DNA from: Enterobacter sp. R4-368
Lineage (GTDB): Bacteria > Pseudomonadota > Gammaproteobacteria > Enterobacterales > Enterobacteriaceae
Reading direction: 5' to 3'
NCBI RefSeq assembly: GCF_000410515.1
Contig: NC_021500.1
Span: 2,852,001 to 2,916,000 of the forward strand
Length of the DNA: 64,000 bases
Shown here in pieces: positions 19,571 through 30,748 of the stretch (its first letter is position 1; each line of letters opens with the position of its first letter). Position numbers and translations under genes: made by a program. Below the pieces are notes generated by a model. It ran no database searches and was not told the DNA's origin. It saw nothing but the letters and a program-made list of their open reading frames with translations.

Positions 19571-20572
19571 ATGCAGCCCCAAAAAATCCTTGTCATAAAC
19601 ATTGCTCGCTTTGGCGACACTTTATTAATAACACCGGTATTAAAAGCATTAAAAACGAAGTGGCCTACGGCCATACTGGATGTGTTCGCGCATAAAAAAA
19701 CAGCCTCGGTGATCGAAAATCTACCTTGGGTGAATACTGTTCGCCCCTTCTCCAAGAAAAAAGCGGCATGGATGAAATATTTCCACCGACGGCAGTATGA
19801 TCTGGCGCTGGTATACGGTAGTGATGATGCACTGGTGGAGTACGCCAAACGCGTTTCCACACTGACGGTTTCTTTCTCTGACGAAACTGGTAACGCCAAC
19901 TGGTGCACGGTAGCCCCGCCGAAACAGTTAATGCCAGCCCAGCAGGAACGAGCGTTGCTAGCTCAAGCCGTCGGCGTTGAGATCACCGATTGGCGCCTCT
20001 GTTATTGTGTTACGCCACAAGAACTGGACTCTGCACGCCAGTTTTTGACTAAAAACAATCTGCGTGGTAAGCGTTTGATCGGTTTTCAATTGCAAAGCTT
20101 TCCTGCAAAGGCCTATCGAGACTGGCCGATCTCCTCTTTTAAGGAGATAGCGAACCGTCTGTTACAGGCATATCCCGACAGTCATATACTTTTATTAGGC
20201 GGGCCTGAAGGAAAAACTACCGCTGCTGCACTGGCCTCTGAACTGGGTGCCTCCGCCACGTCGCTCGCAGGGAAGCTGACAATGAGACAAAACGCAGCGG
20301 TGATGAGCCAGCTTTCTCTTTATCTGGGTGTGGATACCGGCCCTACTCATCTTGCTGGTGCCTTGGGTATCCCAATGGTAGCGATGTACCACGCCTTCCA
20401 TCCAGGAAGGTATCTTTCGCCACAACAGCACCCTGGTCTGGTTGTTATCGAACATCCTGTTGACTATTCTGACGCCAGCCGTGAAGAGCCAATGTCAAAG
20501 ATTGATGTTGATACTGTCTGGAATGCGGTCAATACGCTGCTCGCGAAACACATTGATCTAAAGGTAAGCTAA
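19571..20572 (+). CDS. GT9 heptosyltransferase-like protein of the LPS core locus
   Basis: A 333-aa GT9 protein starting at the ATG at 19571 (an in-frame GTG at 19553 is less likely). The N-terminal VINIARFGDTLLITPVLKAL and the donor site GVDTGPTHLAGALGIPMVAMYHAFHPGRY are intact. It is a fourth heptosyltransferase-like gene besides waaC, waaF and waaQ, so an outer-core or terminal heptose is the natural guess; acceptor and linkage cannot be read from sequence. The stop shares a base with the next start. Confidence 0.7.
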   Translation: MQPQKILVINIARFGDTLLITPVLKALKTKWPTAILDVFAHKKTASVIENLPWVNTVRPFSKKKAAWMKYFHRRQYDLALVYGSDDALVEYAKRVSTLTVSFSDETGNANWCTVAPPKQLMPAQQERALLAQAVGVEITDWRLCYCVTPQELDSARQFLTKNNLRGKRLIGFQLQSFPAKAYRDWPISSFKEIANRLLQAYPDSHILLLGGPEGKTTAAALASELGASATSLAGKLTMRQNAAVMSQLSLYLGVDTGPTHLAGALGIPMVAMYHAFHPGRYLSPQQHPGLVVIEHPVDYSDASREEPMSKIDVDTVWNAVNTLLAKHIDLKVS

Positions 20573-21675
20573 TGAAAATTGGATTTGTGGATGTGACCAT
20601 AACAACTTCTTATGGAGGCATCCAAACTGCGGTCTGGGAACTTGCAAAAGCCCTGGCTGACCTTGGTCATGAGGTATTTCTTTATGGAGGAGAAGGGGAC
20701 ATTCGCCATGATGTTGCGAGTTATGCAATTACCGTACGAACCTATCCTTATACACCACGAGAAAAGGTGATTAATCTCGGACGCCGGTTCCAGCGAATCG
20801 TTGAACGCCTTTCTATGGCACGGCATGCCCGAAAAGCGGTCGTGAAGGATGATCTGGACTGGGTCATTCTTACCAAACCTTTCGATTTCTTTTGGCCACA
20901 TCTGATGCCTGCGTCCAGCAAGACGCGTTTCTGCTATATGAGTGGAGGCACCAGTTTTTTTAGGTTTGATCGCCGCCTGGCTAAACGAATTGACGCCTGG
21001 GTGGCATGTAGTGAATTTAATGCCTGGCAGATTCAGCATCACTTTAAGCACTTCCCGCATGTGATTTATAACGGTGTGGACATCCATAAGTTTACTCCTG
21101 CAACTGGTAGTATTCGTCGGGCGCTGGACATTGATGATGACAAGTTTTTACTGGTTTTTGCCGGGCGGCTTGTCGGGTGGAAAGGCCTTTATTACGTTTT
21201 GAAAGCACTGGCGCTATTGCAGGACGAGCGGGTACGCTTTCTCATTGTTGGTAATGGTGAAGAACTGACAAAACTACAGGCACAAGCTCGGGCTCTTGGT
21301 GTGGACAAACAGGTTATTTTCCACGAGCCAGTTGCGCATTCAGCTCTGCCAGCGTTTTATAGAAGCGGTGATGCAGGTATTTTCCCCAGCACTGGCGATG
21401 AAGCTTTTGGTATTACTATTGCTGAAGCGATGGCTTGCGGATTACCCGTGATAGGTAGCTATATTGGTGGTATTCCGGAAGTGATTGGCAATGAAGGCTC
21501 AGCTGGATTACTGGTTTCTCCTGGCCACCCTGAAGCAATTGCTGATGCCATCCGTAAATTGATGGAAGACGGCGAACACCGTCGGACAATGGGGCATAAC
21601 GCACGTCAGCGTATCGAAAATCTCTACACCTGGCACCACTCAGCTCAACGTTTACTTTCGGCGCTCGACCAATGA
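20572..21675 (+). CDS. GT4 glycosyltransferase, LPS core, specificity unknown
   Basis: A 367-aa GT-B enzyme. The N-terminal domain has a glycine-rich acceptor loop (TTSYGGIQTAVWELAKAL), and the C-terminal donor domain shows VFAGRLVGWKGL and the EX7E motif in DEAFGITIAEAMACGLPVIGS. The start overlaps the GT9 stop by 1 nt and the end overlaps the next gene by 4 nt, so it is part of one translationally coupled cassette. The sugar is not predictable from what I see. Confidence 0.7.
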   Translation: MKIGFVDVTITTSYGGIQTAVWELAKALADLGHEVFLYGGEGDIRHDVASYAITVRTYPYTPREKVINLGRRFQRIVERLSMARHARKAVVKDDLDWVILTKPFDFFWPHLMPASSKTRFCYMSGGTSFFRFDRRLAKRIDAWVACSEFNAWQIQHHFKHFPHVIYNGVDIHKFTPATGSIRRALDIDDDKFLLVFAGRLVGWKGLYYVLKALALLQDERVRFLIVGNGEELTKLQAQARALGVDKQVIFHEPVAHSALPAFYRSGDAGIFPSTGDEAFGITIAEAMACGLPVIGSYIGGIPEVIGNEGSAGLLVSPGHPEAIADAIRKLMEDGEHRRTMGHNARQRIENLYTWHHSAQRLLSALDQ

Positions 21676-22844
21676 TCAAACTTGCCTATATCGATCCCTA
21701 TGCGGTGCCGGACATCCGCGTTGCATCACTGCAAATTTTGCAGAATGTGGATGCTTTTGCGCGACACGATATGCAAGTCTTTGTTGTCACGCCCCCCAGC
21801 CATACCACGGTTGAAAGTCTACTGGGTCGCTCCGTTTCGGAAGGCGTCGTTTTCTCACCTTTAAATGACCCACGTGGAAAATGGTATTTTCCTTTTAATA
21901 CTCAGAAAATATTTTTTCTAATGGTCCGCCGCTGGCTGAAGCGCAACCCCGTCGATGCAATTTATACTCGTAATCTAAAAATGGCCCGTTTCCTGCTCAG
22001 CCAGAAGCTGGGCATTCCGGTTATCTTTGAAAGCCACGAGATATTTGCTCAGAGTTTTAAGGAGTCTCATGATCTCAGCCAAGCAAAGAACCAGCGCAAG
22101 TACCAGATTCTGCTGGAAAATGAGCATTTTGTTTACCAGAATGCGGCGGCAATTGTTGTCTTGACGTCTTTCCTTGAAGAGGATATTCGCCGCCACTACA
22201 ACGTCGATACTCCTTGTATCGTTAGCCCCGACGGCGTGGACAGCGTGGCAGCAAATGAGGCACTGAAGACAGTCTCACAGTTACCTTCTATACCCGTATC
22301 AATTTTTTATCTCGGCAGCCTCCATCCCTGGAAAGGTATCCCAACAGCTATCAGCGCAATGCGTCACGTAACCGGTGCAAAGCTAACAATTGCAGGAGGT
22401 AACGCGGAACAGATCACAACGCTTTCCGCGTTGGCACAGCAGGAAGGTGTGGCAGCTAAAATCGATTTTCTCGGTTATGTGAATCCACGCCAGCGCTTCC
22501 ATGAGATAGCCCGCCATGATATTTGCATTTTGCCACTGACCAAAACCAGCATTGCCAGCCGATATACCTCACCACTTAAACTATTTGAATATATGGCGAT
22601 GGGTAAAGCAATTGTGATTGCCGACCTACCGTCAATCCGTGAAGTCGTGGATGAATCAAGCGTCTTTTTCGTCGAAAGCGAAAACAGTGAAGAGCTGGGG
22701 AGCGTACTCCAGCGCGTAGTCGATGATAGAGATGAAGCGCAAAAACGCGCGAATGCGGCGCTGGAGCTGGCGAAAACATTCACCTGGGATCACCGCGCAC
22801 AACAGATTTCCCGCATTATTCATCATCTGCTACGGCAAAATTGA
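21672..22844 (+). CDS. GT4 glycosyltransferase, LPS core, specificity unknown
   Basis: A 390-aa GT4 protein. Visible points are the acceptor-side IYTRNLKMARFLLSQ and FESHEIF, the donor-side YLGSLHPWKGI, and SPLKLFEYMAMGKAIVIAD, where SPLKLFEYMA takes the place of the usual EX7E region. It overlaps its upstream neighbour by ATGA and is followed 2 nt later by another GT4 start. Function in outer-core extension is inferred from position. Confidence 0.68.
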   Translation: MIKLAYIDPYAVPDIRVASLQILQNVDAFARHDMQVFVVTPPSHTTVESLLGRSVSEGVVFSPLNDPRGKWYFPFNTQKIFFLMVRRWLKRNPVDAIYTRNLKMARFLLSQKLGIPVIFESHEIFAQSFKESHDLSQAKNQRKYQILLENEHFVYQNAAAIVVLTSFLEEDIRRHYNVDTPCIVSPDGVDSVAANEALKTVSQLPSIPVSIFYLGSLHPWKGIPTAISAMRHVTGAKLTIAGGNAEQITTLSALAQQEGVAAKIDFLGYVNPRQRFHEIARHDICILPLTKTSIASRYTSPLKLFEYMAMGKAIVIADLPSIREVVDESSVFFVESENSEELGSVLQRVVDDRDEAQKRANAALELAKTFTWDHRAQQISRIIHHLLRQN

Positions 22845-22846
22845 TA

Positions 22847-23977
22847 ATGAAAAAATCACTCATATTTACCGTTCCGCCAATCCATTCAATCCCGCCTCGC
22901 CATGCCGCTGCGGTGGAGTGGTGGGTCTATAACGTAGCTACCAGGTTGCACGTTTCGACAGAAATTATTTGTATCCGTAAAGGCGAAGTGCAGCAAGAAA
23001 GTATCACCCCGCATTGTTCGATCTACCGCATTGGTATTGGCCGCATCTACAAACGTATTTTTCAAAAATGGACCCGCTGGGACCCACTTTCTTATGCATG
23101 GCGACTGGTTCGTCGAGCTCGTAGCCTGCGAGCTGAACGGCAAACACTGATCGTGCATAATTCGATTCATCTTTATACGACGGCTGCGCGCTATTATCCT
23201 GAACAGGACATGATTCTACATATGCATAATATGCAGGATACCGACAAGCTAACCAGTGCGGTAAAGATTATTGTTCCCAGCCAGTTTCTGGCTCGCTGGT
23301 ACAAAGAAAAGGTTCCCGGTGCAGATGTAAAAGTTGTGCCTAATGGTATTGATGTCGAACTTTACGCTGATGGCGATCGCTGGTCACGAGAAAAGTTTGC
23401 CCTGACTGAAACCGATACTGTGATTCTTTATGCCGGGAGGTTGTCGCCAGAAAAGGGACCGCTGGAACTGATGCGGGCCGTGCATCAATTGAATCAGTCC
23501 GGGCAACAGCTAAAGCTGGTGATTATCGGCGATCCAAAAGCGAACAGTAGTGGCCCGCGAGCGAAATATCAAAAAGAGATTCGTGAGATGGCTCAGACCA
23601 TGGGCAGTAATTGTATTCTCGCGGGTAGCGTTGCACCGGCAGATATGCATAAGGTCTACGCAATCGGCGATTTAACCGTGGTGCCTTCTCGCTTTGAAGA
23701 ACCATTCTGCATGGTGGCGCTTGAATCCATGGCCTCCGGCATCCCGGTACTGGTCAGCCCTCGCGGCGGAATTTCAGAATTTGTTATCGACGGGAAAACC
23801 GGATTTGTAATGCGGGAACCACTCTCAACAACCTCGATGGCAGAAGATATTCAGGCAACGCTCAATCGGGCGGACCTCCAGTCGGTAGCCCTGCATGCCC
23901 GGAAAGAAACCCTTGCTGGTTATGGCTGGCAGACAGTGGCTGATAAACTTAGCGCTGCTTTGAAGGGGTGGCGGTAA
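22847..23977 (+). CDS. GT4 glycosyltransferase, LPS core, specificity unknown
   Basis: A 376-aa GT4 protein with a donor domain YAGRLSPEKGPLELMRAV, EX7E in EEPFCMVALESMASGIPVLVS and RGGISEFV. The N-terminus (VPPIHSIPPRHAAAVEWWVYNVA) is of the type seen in GlcNAc/glucosyl transferases of outer cores, but I do not assign it. The ATG at 22847 follows the previous stop (TGATAATG) without a good ribosome binding site, which suggests re-initiation. It is last of the cassette, 91 bp before waaA. Confidence 0.68.
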   Translation: MKKSLIFTVPPIHSIPPRHAAAVEWWVYNVATRLHVSTEIICIRKGEVQQESITPHCSIYRIGIGRIYKRIFQKWTRWDPLSYAWRLVRRARSLRAERQTLIVHNSIHLYTTAARYYPEQDMILHMHNMQDTDKLTSAVKIIVPSQFLARWYKEKVPGADVKVVPNGIDVELYADGDRWSREKFALTETDTVILYAGRLSPEKGPLELMRAVHQLNQSGQQLKLVIIGDPKANSSGPRAKYQKEIREMAQTMGSNCILAGSVAPADMHKVYAIGDLTVVPSRFEEPFCMVALESMASGIPVLVSPRGGISEFVIDGKTGFVMREPLSTTSMAEDIQATLNRADLQSVALHARKETLAGYGWQTVADKLSAALKGWR

Positions 23978-24068
23978 GCCGTTACCCTGTCAGGCCGGAA
24001 AGGTATAGCTTTAGCCGCCCTAAATGCTTAGAATTTGCCCGCCGAATCTTAAAAAAACGGATAGTCGC

Positions 24069-25343
24069 TTGGAATTGTTGTATACCACCCTGCTTTACTT
24101 AATTCAGCCTCTGGTGTGGTTGCGATTATTACTTCGCAGCCGCAAAGCCCCCGCTTACCGCAAACGCTGGGCTGAACGCTATGGTTTTTGTCGTAACAAA
24201 GTGAAGCCGGACGGTATTCTGCTGCATTCCGTCTCCGTGGGAGAAACGCTGGCGGCGATCCCGCTGGTACGCGCACTGCGCCATCGCTACCCTTCGCTGC
24301 CCATCACCGTGACCACCATGACGCCAACCGGCTCGGAACGGGTGATGTCGGCGTTTGGCAAAGACGTACATCATGTTTATCTCCCGTACGATCTGCCCTG
24401 CGCCATGAACCGTTTTCTCAACAATGTTCGCCCGAAGCTGGTGATCGTGATGGAAACCGAACTGTGGCCGAACATGATTTCCGCGCTGAAAGCGCGCCAA
24501 ATCCCCCTGGTTATCGCTAACGCACGGCTGTCAGAACGCTCGGCAAAAGGTTACGGCAAGTTGGGCAAATTTATGCGCCGCCTGCTGAGCAAAATCACCC
24601 TGATTGCCGCGCAAAACCAGGAAGATGCCGACCGTTTTCTGCAATTAGGCTTAAAGCGCAGCCAGTTGACCGTGACCGGCAGCCTGAAATTTGATATCTC
24701 CGTAACGCCAGAACTCGCTGCACGCGCAATAACGCTGCGCCGCCAGTGGGCACCACGCCGCCAGGTGTGGATTGCTACCAGCACGCACGACGGCGAAGAA
24801 GCGATTATTTTACAGGCGCACCGCAAGCTGCTGGAAACCTTCCCTGATTTACTGTTGATTCTGGTGCCCCGCCACCCGGAACGCTTCCCGGATGCGCGCA
24901 ATTTGGCGCAGAAAGCCGGTTTCAGCTACACCTTGCGCAGCTCGGGCGAAATCCCTTCCAGCAGCACACAGGTAGTGATCGGCGACACGATGGGTGAACT
25001 GATGTTGCTGTATGGTATCGCCGATCTGGCGTTTGTCGGCGGCAGCCTGGTTGAACGCGGCGGCCACAACCCGCTGGAGCCCGCCGCGCACGCGATTCCC
25101 GTGCTGATGGGGCCACATACGTTTAATTTCAAAGATATCTGCGCACGTCTGCAGGAAGCGGAAGGGTTGATCACCGTCACCGATGCGGATTCGCTGGTGA
25201 AAGAGGTGTCGACCCTGCTGACGGATGAAGATTACCGTTTATGGTACGGCCGCCACGCGGTGGAAGTGCTGCACCAGAACCAGGGCGCGCTGGCGCGCCT
25301 GCTGCAACTTCTGCAACCGTATTTGCCTCAGCGGAGCCATTAA
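24069..25343 (+). CDS. waaA: Kdo transferase (3-deoxy-D-manno-octulosonic acid transferase)
   Basis: It adds two Kdo residues to lipid IVA, an essential step of LPS synthesis at the inner membrane. It has 424 aa when started at the TTG at 24069 ([16 protein letters not shown], the membrane-anchor helix), which matches the E. coli length; the longer frame from 24024 adds residues not found in the family. The catalytic Glu is in [15 protein letters not shown], and the CMP-Kdo site is in [27 protein letters not shown]. Its stop overlaps the waaE start. Confidence 0.95.
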   Translation: MELLYTTLLYLIQPLVWLRLLLRSRKAPAYRKRWAERYGFCRNKVKPDGILLHSVSVGETLAAIPLVRALRHRYPSLPITVTTMTPTGSERVMSAFGKDVHHVYLPYDLPCAMNRFLNNVRPKLVIVMETELWPNMISALKARQIPLVIANARLSERSAKGYGKLGKFMRRLLSKITLIAAQNQEDADRFLQLGLKRSQLTVTGSLKFDISVTPELAARAITLRRQWAPRRQVWIATSTHDGEEAIILQAHRKLLETFPDLLLILVPRHPERFPDARNLAQKAGFSYTLRSSGEIPSSSTQVVIGDTMGELMLLYGIADLAFVGGSLVERGGHNPLEPAAHAIPVLMGPHTFNFKDICARLQEAEGLITVTDADSLVKEVSTLLTDEDYRLWYGRHAVEVLHQNQGALARLLQLLQPYLPQRSH

Positions 25344-26113
25344 TGTCCAAACGTTTGTCGGTGGTGATGATCGCCAAAAACGCGGCGGATCTGCTGCCCG
25401 ATTGTCTGGCATCCGTTGCCTGGGCGGATGAAATTGTGCTGCTGGATTCCGGCAGCAGCGACGATACAGTGGGCATTGCCAGCCGCGCGGGCGCCAAAGT
25501 CTTCACCCATACTGACTGGTCGGGTTACGGCGTACAGCGCCAGCTGGCACAGCGCTACGCCAGCGGCGATTACATCCTGATGCTCGATACCGACGAGCGC
25601 GTCACTCCGGAACTCGCAGAGCACATTCGCGCGACACTCGCCGCACCGCAGCCGGGCGCCGTTTACAGCATTGCCCGCCGTAACTATTTCCTTGGCCGCT
25701 TTATGCGCCACAGTGGTTGGTATCCGGATCGCGTTACCCGCCTGTACGAGCGCGAGCGCTATCAGTACAACGGTAATCTGGTGCATGAATCGCTGGATGC
25801 GCCGCAAGCGCCGGTCATTGCGCTCAGTGGTGATTTGCTGCATCTGACCTGCCGGGATTTCGCCAGCTTTCAGCGTAAACAGTTCAATTACGCCACGGCG
25901 TGGGCGCAGGAGCGCCATCAGCTCGGTAAAAAAACGTCGCTACCGGGAATTTTCGCGCATACTTTGGGCGCCTTCGTCAAAACATTGTTACTGCGTGGCG
26001 GCGTGCTGGATGGCAAACAGGGCTGGCTGCTGGCAGTGGTTAATGCGCAGTATACTTTCAATAAATACACCGAGCTGTGGGCGCTGAACCACGGTTATTC
26101 AGAGAAAGAATAA
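25343..26113 (+). CDS. waaE: WaaE, LPS core beta-1,4-glucosyltransferase (GT2)
   Basis: A 256-aa GT2 enzyme that in Klebsiella/Serratia adds glucose to heptose I. The GT-A start is [19 protein letters not shown], the nucleotide site [10 protein letters not shown], and the DxD is in LMLDTDERV. The start is ATG at 25343 (GGAG 6 nt upstream), overlapping the waaA TAA by one base; longer frames into waaA are shadows. E. coli K-12 lacks this gene between waaA and coaD, so it marks a Klebsiella-like core. Confidence 0.92.
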   Translation: MSKRLSVVMIAKNAADLLPDCLASVAWADEIVLLDSGSSDDTVGIASRAGAKVFTHTDWSGYGVQRQLAQRYASGDYILMLDTDERVTPELAEHIRATLAAPQPGAVYSIARRNYFLGRFMRHSGWYPDRVTRLYERERYQYNGNLVHESLDAPQAPVIALSGDLLHLTCRDFASFQRKQFNYATAWAQERHQLGKKTSLPGIFAHTLGAFVKTLLLRGGVLDGKQGWLLAVVNAQYTFNKYTELWALNHGYSEKE

Positions 26114-26596
<483 letters not shown>

Positions 26597-26608
26597 GCTT
26601 TCTGGTTC

Positions 26609-27418
26609 TTATTTCTGGCAGCGTCGGCAGTAAAACGTTGAGCGCTGTGCATGCTTTGCGGCAACAATCGGCGTGCTGCAGACGCGACAAAGTTCCCCTT
26701 CCCGACCATATACCTGCAACTCCTGGGCGAAATAGCCCGGTTTACCGTCGCTTTGTAAAAAGTCTTTTAGCGTGGTTCCGCCCTGTTCGATAGAGCGCAG
26801 CAGCACTGCTTTGATCACCCGCACCAGAATTTCGCACTCCTGCGCCGAGAGTGACGAAGCCAGCCGATCGGGATGAATCCCGGCGGCAAACAGCGATTCG
26901 CTGGCGTAGATATTCCCCACGCCGACCACCAGCTTGTTATCCATGAGCCAGGGTTTAATGGCGGTTTTCTTCTTCGCGCATTTCTGCTGGAAATATTCAG
27001 CGTTGAAAGCGTCGCTGAGCGGCTCCGGGCCGAGATGCGCGAGCACATTGTGGCCTTCCAGCTCTTTCGTCCACAGCCACGCGCCAAAACGACGTGGATC
27101 GGTGTAGCGCAGCACTTTGCCGTTGCTCATCACCAAATCGACGTGGTCGTGTTTTTCAGCAGGTAACTCATGGGGAAGAATACGCAGGCTACCGGACATG
27201 CCAAGGTGAATAATGATCCAGCCGTCGGGCAATTCGAGCAGCAAATATTTGGCGCGGCGCTGAACGCTCAGTACCGGTTTGTCGCTCAGACTGTGGATCT
27301 CTTCGGAAACAGGCCAGCGCAATCGCCCGTTGCGCACCACCGCATGAAGAATGGTTTCGCCAACAAGGTGCGGTTCAATACCTCTGCGGCTGGTTTCGAC
27401 TTCGGGTAATTCAGGCAT
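26609..27418 (-). CDS. mutM: Formamidopyrimidine-DNA glycosylase (Fpg)
   Basis: It removes 8-oxoguanine and other oxidised purines and cuts the abasic strand. It has 269 aa. The catalytic N-terminus is PELPEVE after Met removal (Pro1 nucleophile, Glu2), the lysine-containing loop is [10 protein letters not shown], the H2TH region is [13 protein letters not shown], and the C-terminal zinc finger is C-x2-C-x16-C-x2-C. It lies downstream of rpmB-rpmG, separated from it by a terminator. Confidence 0.98.
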   Translation of the reverse strand: MPELPEVETSRRGIEPHLVGETILHAVVRNGRLRWPVSEEIHSLSDKPVLSVQRRAKYLLLELPDGWIIIHLGMSGSLRILPHELPAEKHDHVDLVMSNGKVLRYTDPRRFGAWLWTKELEGHNVLAHLGPEPLSDAFNAEYFQQKCAKKKTAIKPWLMDNKLVVGVGNIYASESLFAAGIHPDRLASSLSAQECEILVRVIKAVLLRSIEQGGTTLKDFLQSDGKPGYFAQELQVYGREGELCRVCSTPIVAAKHAQRSTFYCRRCQK

Positions 27419-27449
27419 CTCGTCTCCGGTTTATGGGTGGTCAGAAATG

Positions 27450-27477
27450 CAAAAACCCCGACAGAGCGGGGTTTTTG
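27450..27477. terminator. Bidirectional intrinsic terminator after rpmBG
   Basis: CAAAAACCCCG (27450-27460) and CGGGGTTTTTG (27467-27477) form an 11-bp perfect stem with a 6-nt loop, with A/T runs as part of both arms. It lies 16 bp after the rpmG stop and before mutM, so it would end most ribosomal-protein transcripts and let only part of them read into mutM. Confidence 0.85.
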
Positions 27478-27493
27478 TGCAAGAAAACTAAAA

Positions 27494-27664
<171 letters not shown>

Positions 27665-27681
27665 TTATATCCTTTAAGTAC

Positions 27682-27939
<258 letters not shown>

Positions 27940-28134
27940 TTAGCTCGAGCTTCGTATGGGGTATCGGCGCCTCGTCAGGCTTTACAGCCCGGTCATCGCA
28001 GTTCTATGTGAACCCTCGATTGCCAGGCCCAAATGCCAAACCCGAGATTCTCAAAGGTGGCGTAGTATACGCTGAGTCGGCGGTGTGCTCAAGTCCCGAA
28101 CAGACAAAGATCCCGATGGATCGCGCAAAGTGGT

Positions 28135-28803
28135 CTAAATCCAGCCACGTTCGGCAAAAGAAACGTACTCACCGCGACCAATAACCAGATGATCGAGCAC
28201 CCGGATGTCCATGAACTGGCAGCATTTTATTACCCGCTCAGTGATCTGCCTGTCCGCTTTGCTCGGCTCAGCGTTACCAGAGGGGTGATTATGCGCGAGG
28301 ATCACGGCGGCCGCATTGACTTTTAACGCTTCACGCAAAATTTCTCGCGGATGCACCTCAACCTGGTTAATCGTGCCGGTAAAAAGCCGACAATGTTTAA
28401 GTATCCGGTTCTGGTTATCCATCAGGATCACCATAAAGATCTCGCGCTCTTCGCCCGCAAGCTGGCTTTGTAAAAACTCGCGCGTCATTTCCGGGCTCAG
28501 CAGTGAGCTCTCTTCCAGCAGGCGCGCATTATAATAGCGCCGCGCCAGTTCGCCGATACCCCGCAGTTGAGCGTATTTGGCAAGGCCAATGCCATGCACC
28601 TCTTTAAAATCATCAAGATCGGCGGAGAGCAGCGTATACAACGAACCAAACTGCTTGAGCATTTCACGCGCGACGGTGAGCACGCTTTTTCCCTGGGTTC
28701 CGGTGCGCAAAAAAAGCGCCAGCAGTTCCACGTCAGTCAGTGACTCAATACCGAACTTCATCATTTTTTCACGCGGTTTTTGAGGCGTAAAAACAATATC
28801 CAT
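28135..28803 (-). CDS. radC: RadC family JAB1/MPN-type protein
   Basis: It has 222 aa when started at the ATG at 28803, the E. coli length; AAGGAG lies 8 nt upstream of it and only 2 nt upstream of an earlier ATG (28809). An N-terminal helix-hairpin-helix region ([13 protein letters not shown]) precedes the JAMM metal motif [16 protein letters not shown] role in DNA repair was claimed historically but is not established for the family. Confidence 0.93.
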   Translation of the reverse strand: MDIVFTPQKPREKMMKFGIESLTDVELLALFLRTGTQGKSVLTVAREMLKQFGSLYTLLSADLDDFKEVHGIGLAKYAQLRGIGELARRYYNARLLEESSLLSPEMTREFLQSQLAGEEREIFMVILMDNQNRILKHCRLFTGTINQVEVHPREILREALKVNAAAVILAHNHPSGNAEPSKADRQITERVIKCCQFMDIRVLDHLVIGRGEYVSFAERGWI

Positions 28804-28973
28804 ATTCATTTCTCCTTCGCTCCCGCCAATGCTGCCATAGCTGCCATCTCGCTTCGACCAGGGAGTCATATCTCTGCGTAGCGCCTCGCAAAGTGGTTTA
28901 TGGGCAACAGCACGACAACACCAGGATTGTGATAAAATGCCCAGCTTCTGGTGAAATCCAACAGGAAAGAATC

Positions 28974-30188
28974 ATGATCAGTCTGGCGGGTAAAAAGATT
29001 GTCCTCGGCGTGAGCGGCGGTATTGCGGCCTATAAAGCGCCCGAACTGGTGCGCCGTTTGCGCGATCGCGGAGCAGAAGTCCGTGTCGCAATGACCGAGG
29101 CGGCAAAAGCCTTTATTACGCCGATGAGCCTACAGGCCGTTTCCGGTTATCCGGTGTCTGACAGCCTGCTTGATCCCGCAGCTGAAGCGGCAATGGGCCA
29201 TATTGAGCTGGGCAAATGGGCTGATTTAGTGATTCTCGCCCCCGCCACCGCGGATTTGATCGCCCGCGTTGCTGCCGGTATGGCAAACGACCTGGTCTCC
29301 ACGATTTGCCTTGCCACACCGTCGCCTGTCGCCGTTGTTCCCGCGATGAATCAGCAGATGTACCGCGCCGCCGCCACCCAGCATAATTTGCAGGTGCTGG
29401 CCTCGCGCGGGCTGTTGCTGTGGGGCCCGGACAGCGGCAGCCAGGCCTGTGGCGATGTTGGTCCAGGAAGAATGCTCGATCCGCTGACCATTGTGGATAT
29501 GGCCGCCGCGCATTTCTCACCGGTCAAAGATCTGCAACATCTGAACATCATGATTACCGCCGGTCCGACGCGTGAACCGTTAGATCCGGTGCGTTACATC
29601 ACTAATCTCAGTTCCGGTAAGATGGGCTTCGCCATTGCCGCCGCTGCTGCAAGCCGCGGTGCGAATGTTACGCTGGTCTCCGGCCCTGTTTCGCTGGCAA
29701 CGCCGCCGCTGGTACAACGTGTGGATGTGACTACGGCACTGGAGATGGAGGCCGCGGTCCAGAGCCGCGTTCAGCAGCAGAATATTTTTATCGGTTGCGC
29801 CGCCGTTGCGGATTATCGCGCCGCCAGCGTCGCTGAAGAAAAAATCAAAAAGCAAGGCGATGAAATCACGATAAAAATGGTGAAAAACCCGGATATCGTC
29901 GCTGGCGTTGCCGCACTTTCTGCTCACCGACCTTATGTTGTTGGGTTTGCTGCCGAAACAAATAATGTGGAAGAATATGCCCGGCAAAAACGCGCCCGCA
30001 AAAACCTGGATCTGATTTGCGCCAACGATGTTTCGCAATCGAATCAGGGGTTTAACAGCGACAACAATGCATTACACCTTTTCTGGCAGGATGGCGACAA
30101 ACGCTTGCCGCTGGAGCGCAAAGAACTTCTGGGACACCTATTACTGGACGAGATCGTTACCCGTTATGATGAAAAAAATCGACGTTAA
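28974..30188 (+). CDS. coaBC: Bifunctional phosphopantothenoylcysteine decarboxylase / phosphopantothenate-cysteine ligase
   Basis: It carries out two steps of CoA synthesis. The N-terminal flavoprotein half (to about residue 190) has [10 protein letters not shown], the active-site His region [22 protein letters not shown] and the substrate clamp PAMNQQMY. The C-terminal CTP-dependent ligase half begins at [18 protein letters not shown] and contains the dimer-interface lysine region KIKKQ. The ATG at 28974 (404 aa, AGGAAAG upstream) fits the family. The end overlaps dut by 20 nt. Confidence 0.97.
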   Translation: MISLAGKKIVLGVSGGIAAYKAPELVRRLRDRGAEVRVAMTEAAKAFITPMSLQAVSGYPVSDSLLDPAAEAAMGHIELGKWADLVILAPATADLIARVAAGMANDLVSTICLATPSPVAVVPAMNQQMYRAAATQHNLQVLASRGLLLWGPDSGSQACGDVGPGRMLDPLTIVDMAAAHFSPVKDLQHLNIMITAGPTREPLDPVRYITNLSSGKMGFAIAAAAASRGANVTLVSGPVSLATPPLVQRVDVTTALEMEAAVQSRVQQQNIFIGCAAVADYRAASVAEEKIKKQGDEITIKMVKNPDIVAGVAALSAHRPYVVGFAAETNNVEEYARQKRARKNLDLICANDVSQSNQGFNSDNNALHLFWQDGDKRLPLERKELLGHLLLDEIVTRYDEKNRR

Positions 30189-30624
30189 GATTCTGGACCC
30201 GCGCGTTGGCAAGGAATTCCCGCTGCCGACATATGCCACCTCCGGTTCTGCCGGACTTGACCTGCGTGCCTGTCTCGATGACGCCGTAGAGCTGGCGCCT
30301 GCCGCAACGACGTTGCTGCCGACCGGTCTGGCAATCCATATTGCCGATCCAACACTGGCTGCGGTCATTCTGCCGCGTTCCGGTCTGGGCCATAAACATG
30401 GCGTCGTGCTGGGCAACCTGGTGGGGCTGATTGACTCGGATTACCAGGGGCAATTGATGGTTTCCGTCTGGAACCGCGGCCAGGACAGCTTTACCATCGT
30501 GCCGGGTGAACGCATCGCGCAAATGGTCTTTGTGCCGGTCGTTCAGGCAGAATTTAACCTGGTGGAATCCTTTGACGCGACCGAGCGCGGCGAAGGCGGC
30601 TTCGGCCATTCCGGGCGCCAATAA
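30169..30624 (+). CDS. dut: dUTP diphosphatase
   Basis: It hydrolyses dUTP to dUMP and pyrophosphate, keeping uracil out of DNA and feeding thymidylate synthesis. It is a 151-aa trimeric enzyme with motifs [37 protein letters not shown] and the C-terminal [10 protein letters not shown] lid. The start is ATG at 30169 (a tandem ATG sits at 30166) inside the coaBC end, showing coupling. Confidence 0.97.
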   Translation: MKKIDVKILDPRVGKEFPLPTYATSGSAGLDLRACLDDAVELAPAATTLLPTGLAIHIADPTLAAVILPRSGLGHKHGVVLGNLVGLIDSDYQGQLMVSVWNRGQDSFTIVPGERIAQMVFVPVVQAEFNLVESFDATERGEGGFGHSGRQ

Positions 30625-30748
30625 GCAGCCCTATTTAACGCATCACACGGCGAAATAACGCGATAACATCACCGCAAACGCACTCCGTTTGCGGCCGCCC
30701 TGTGGTTGCTCGCCTGACAAGTGCTTATTTTCAGGGGTATTTTGGAAC

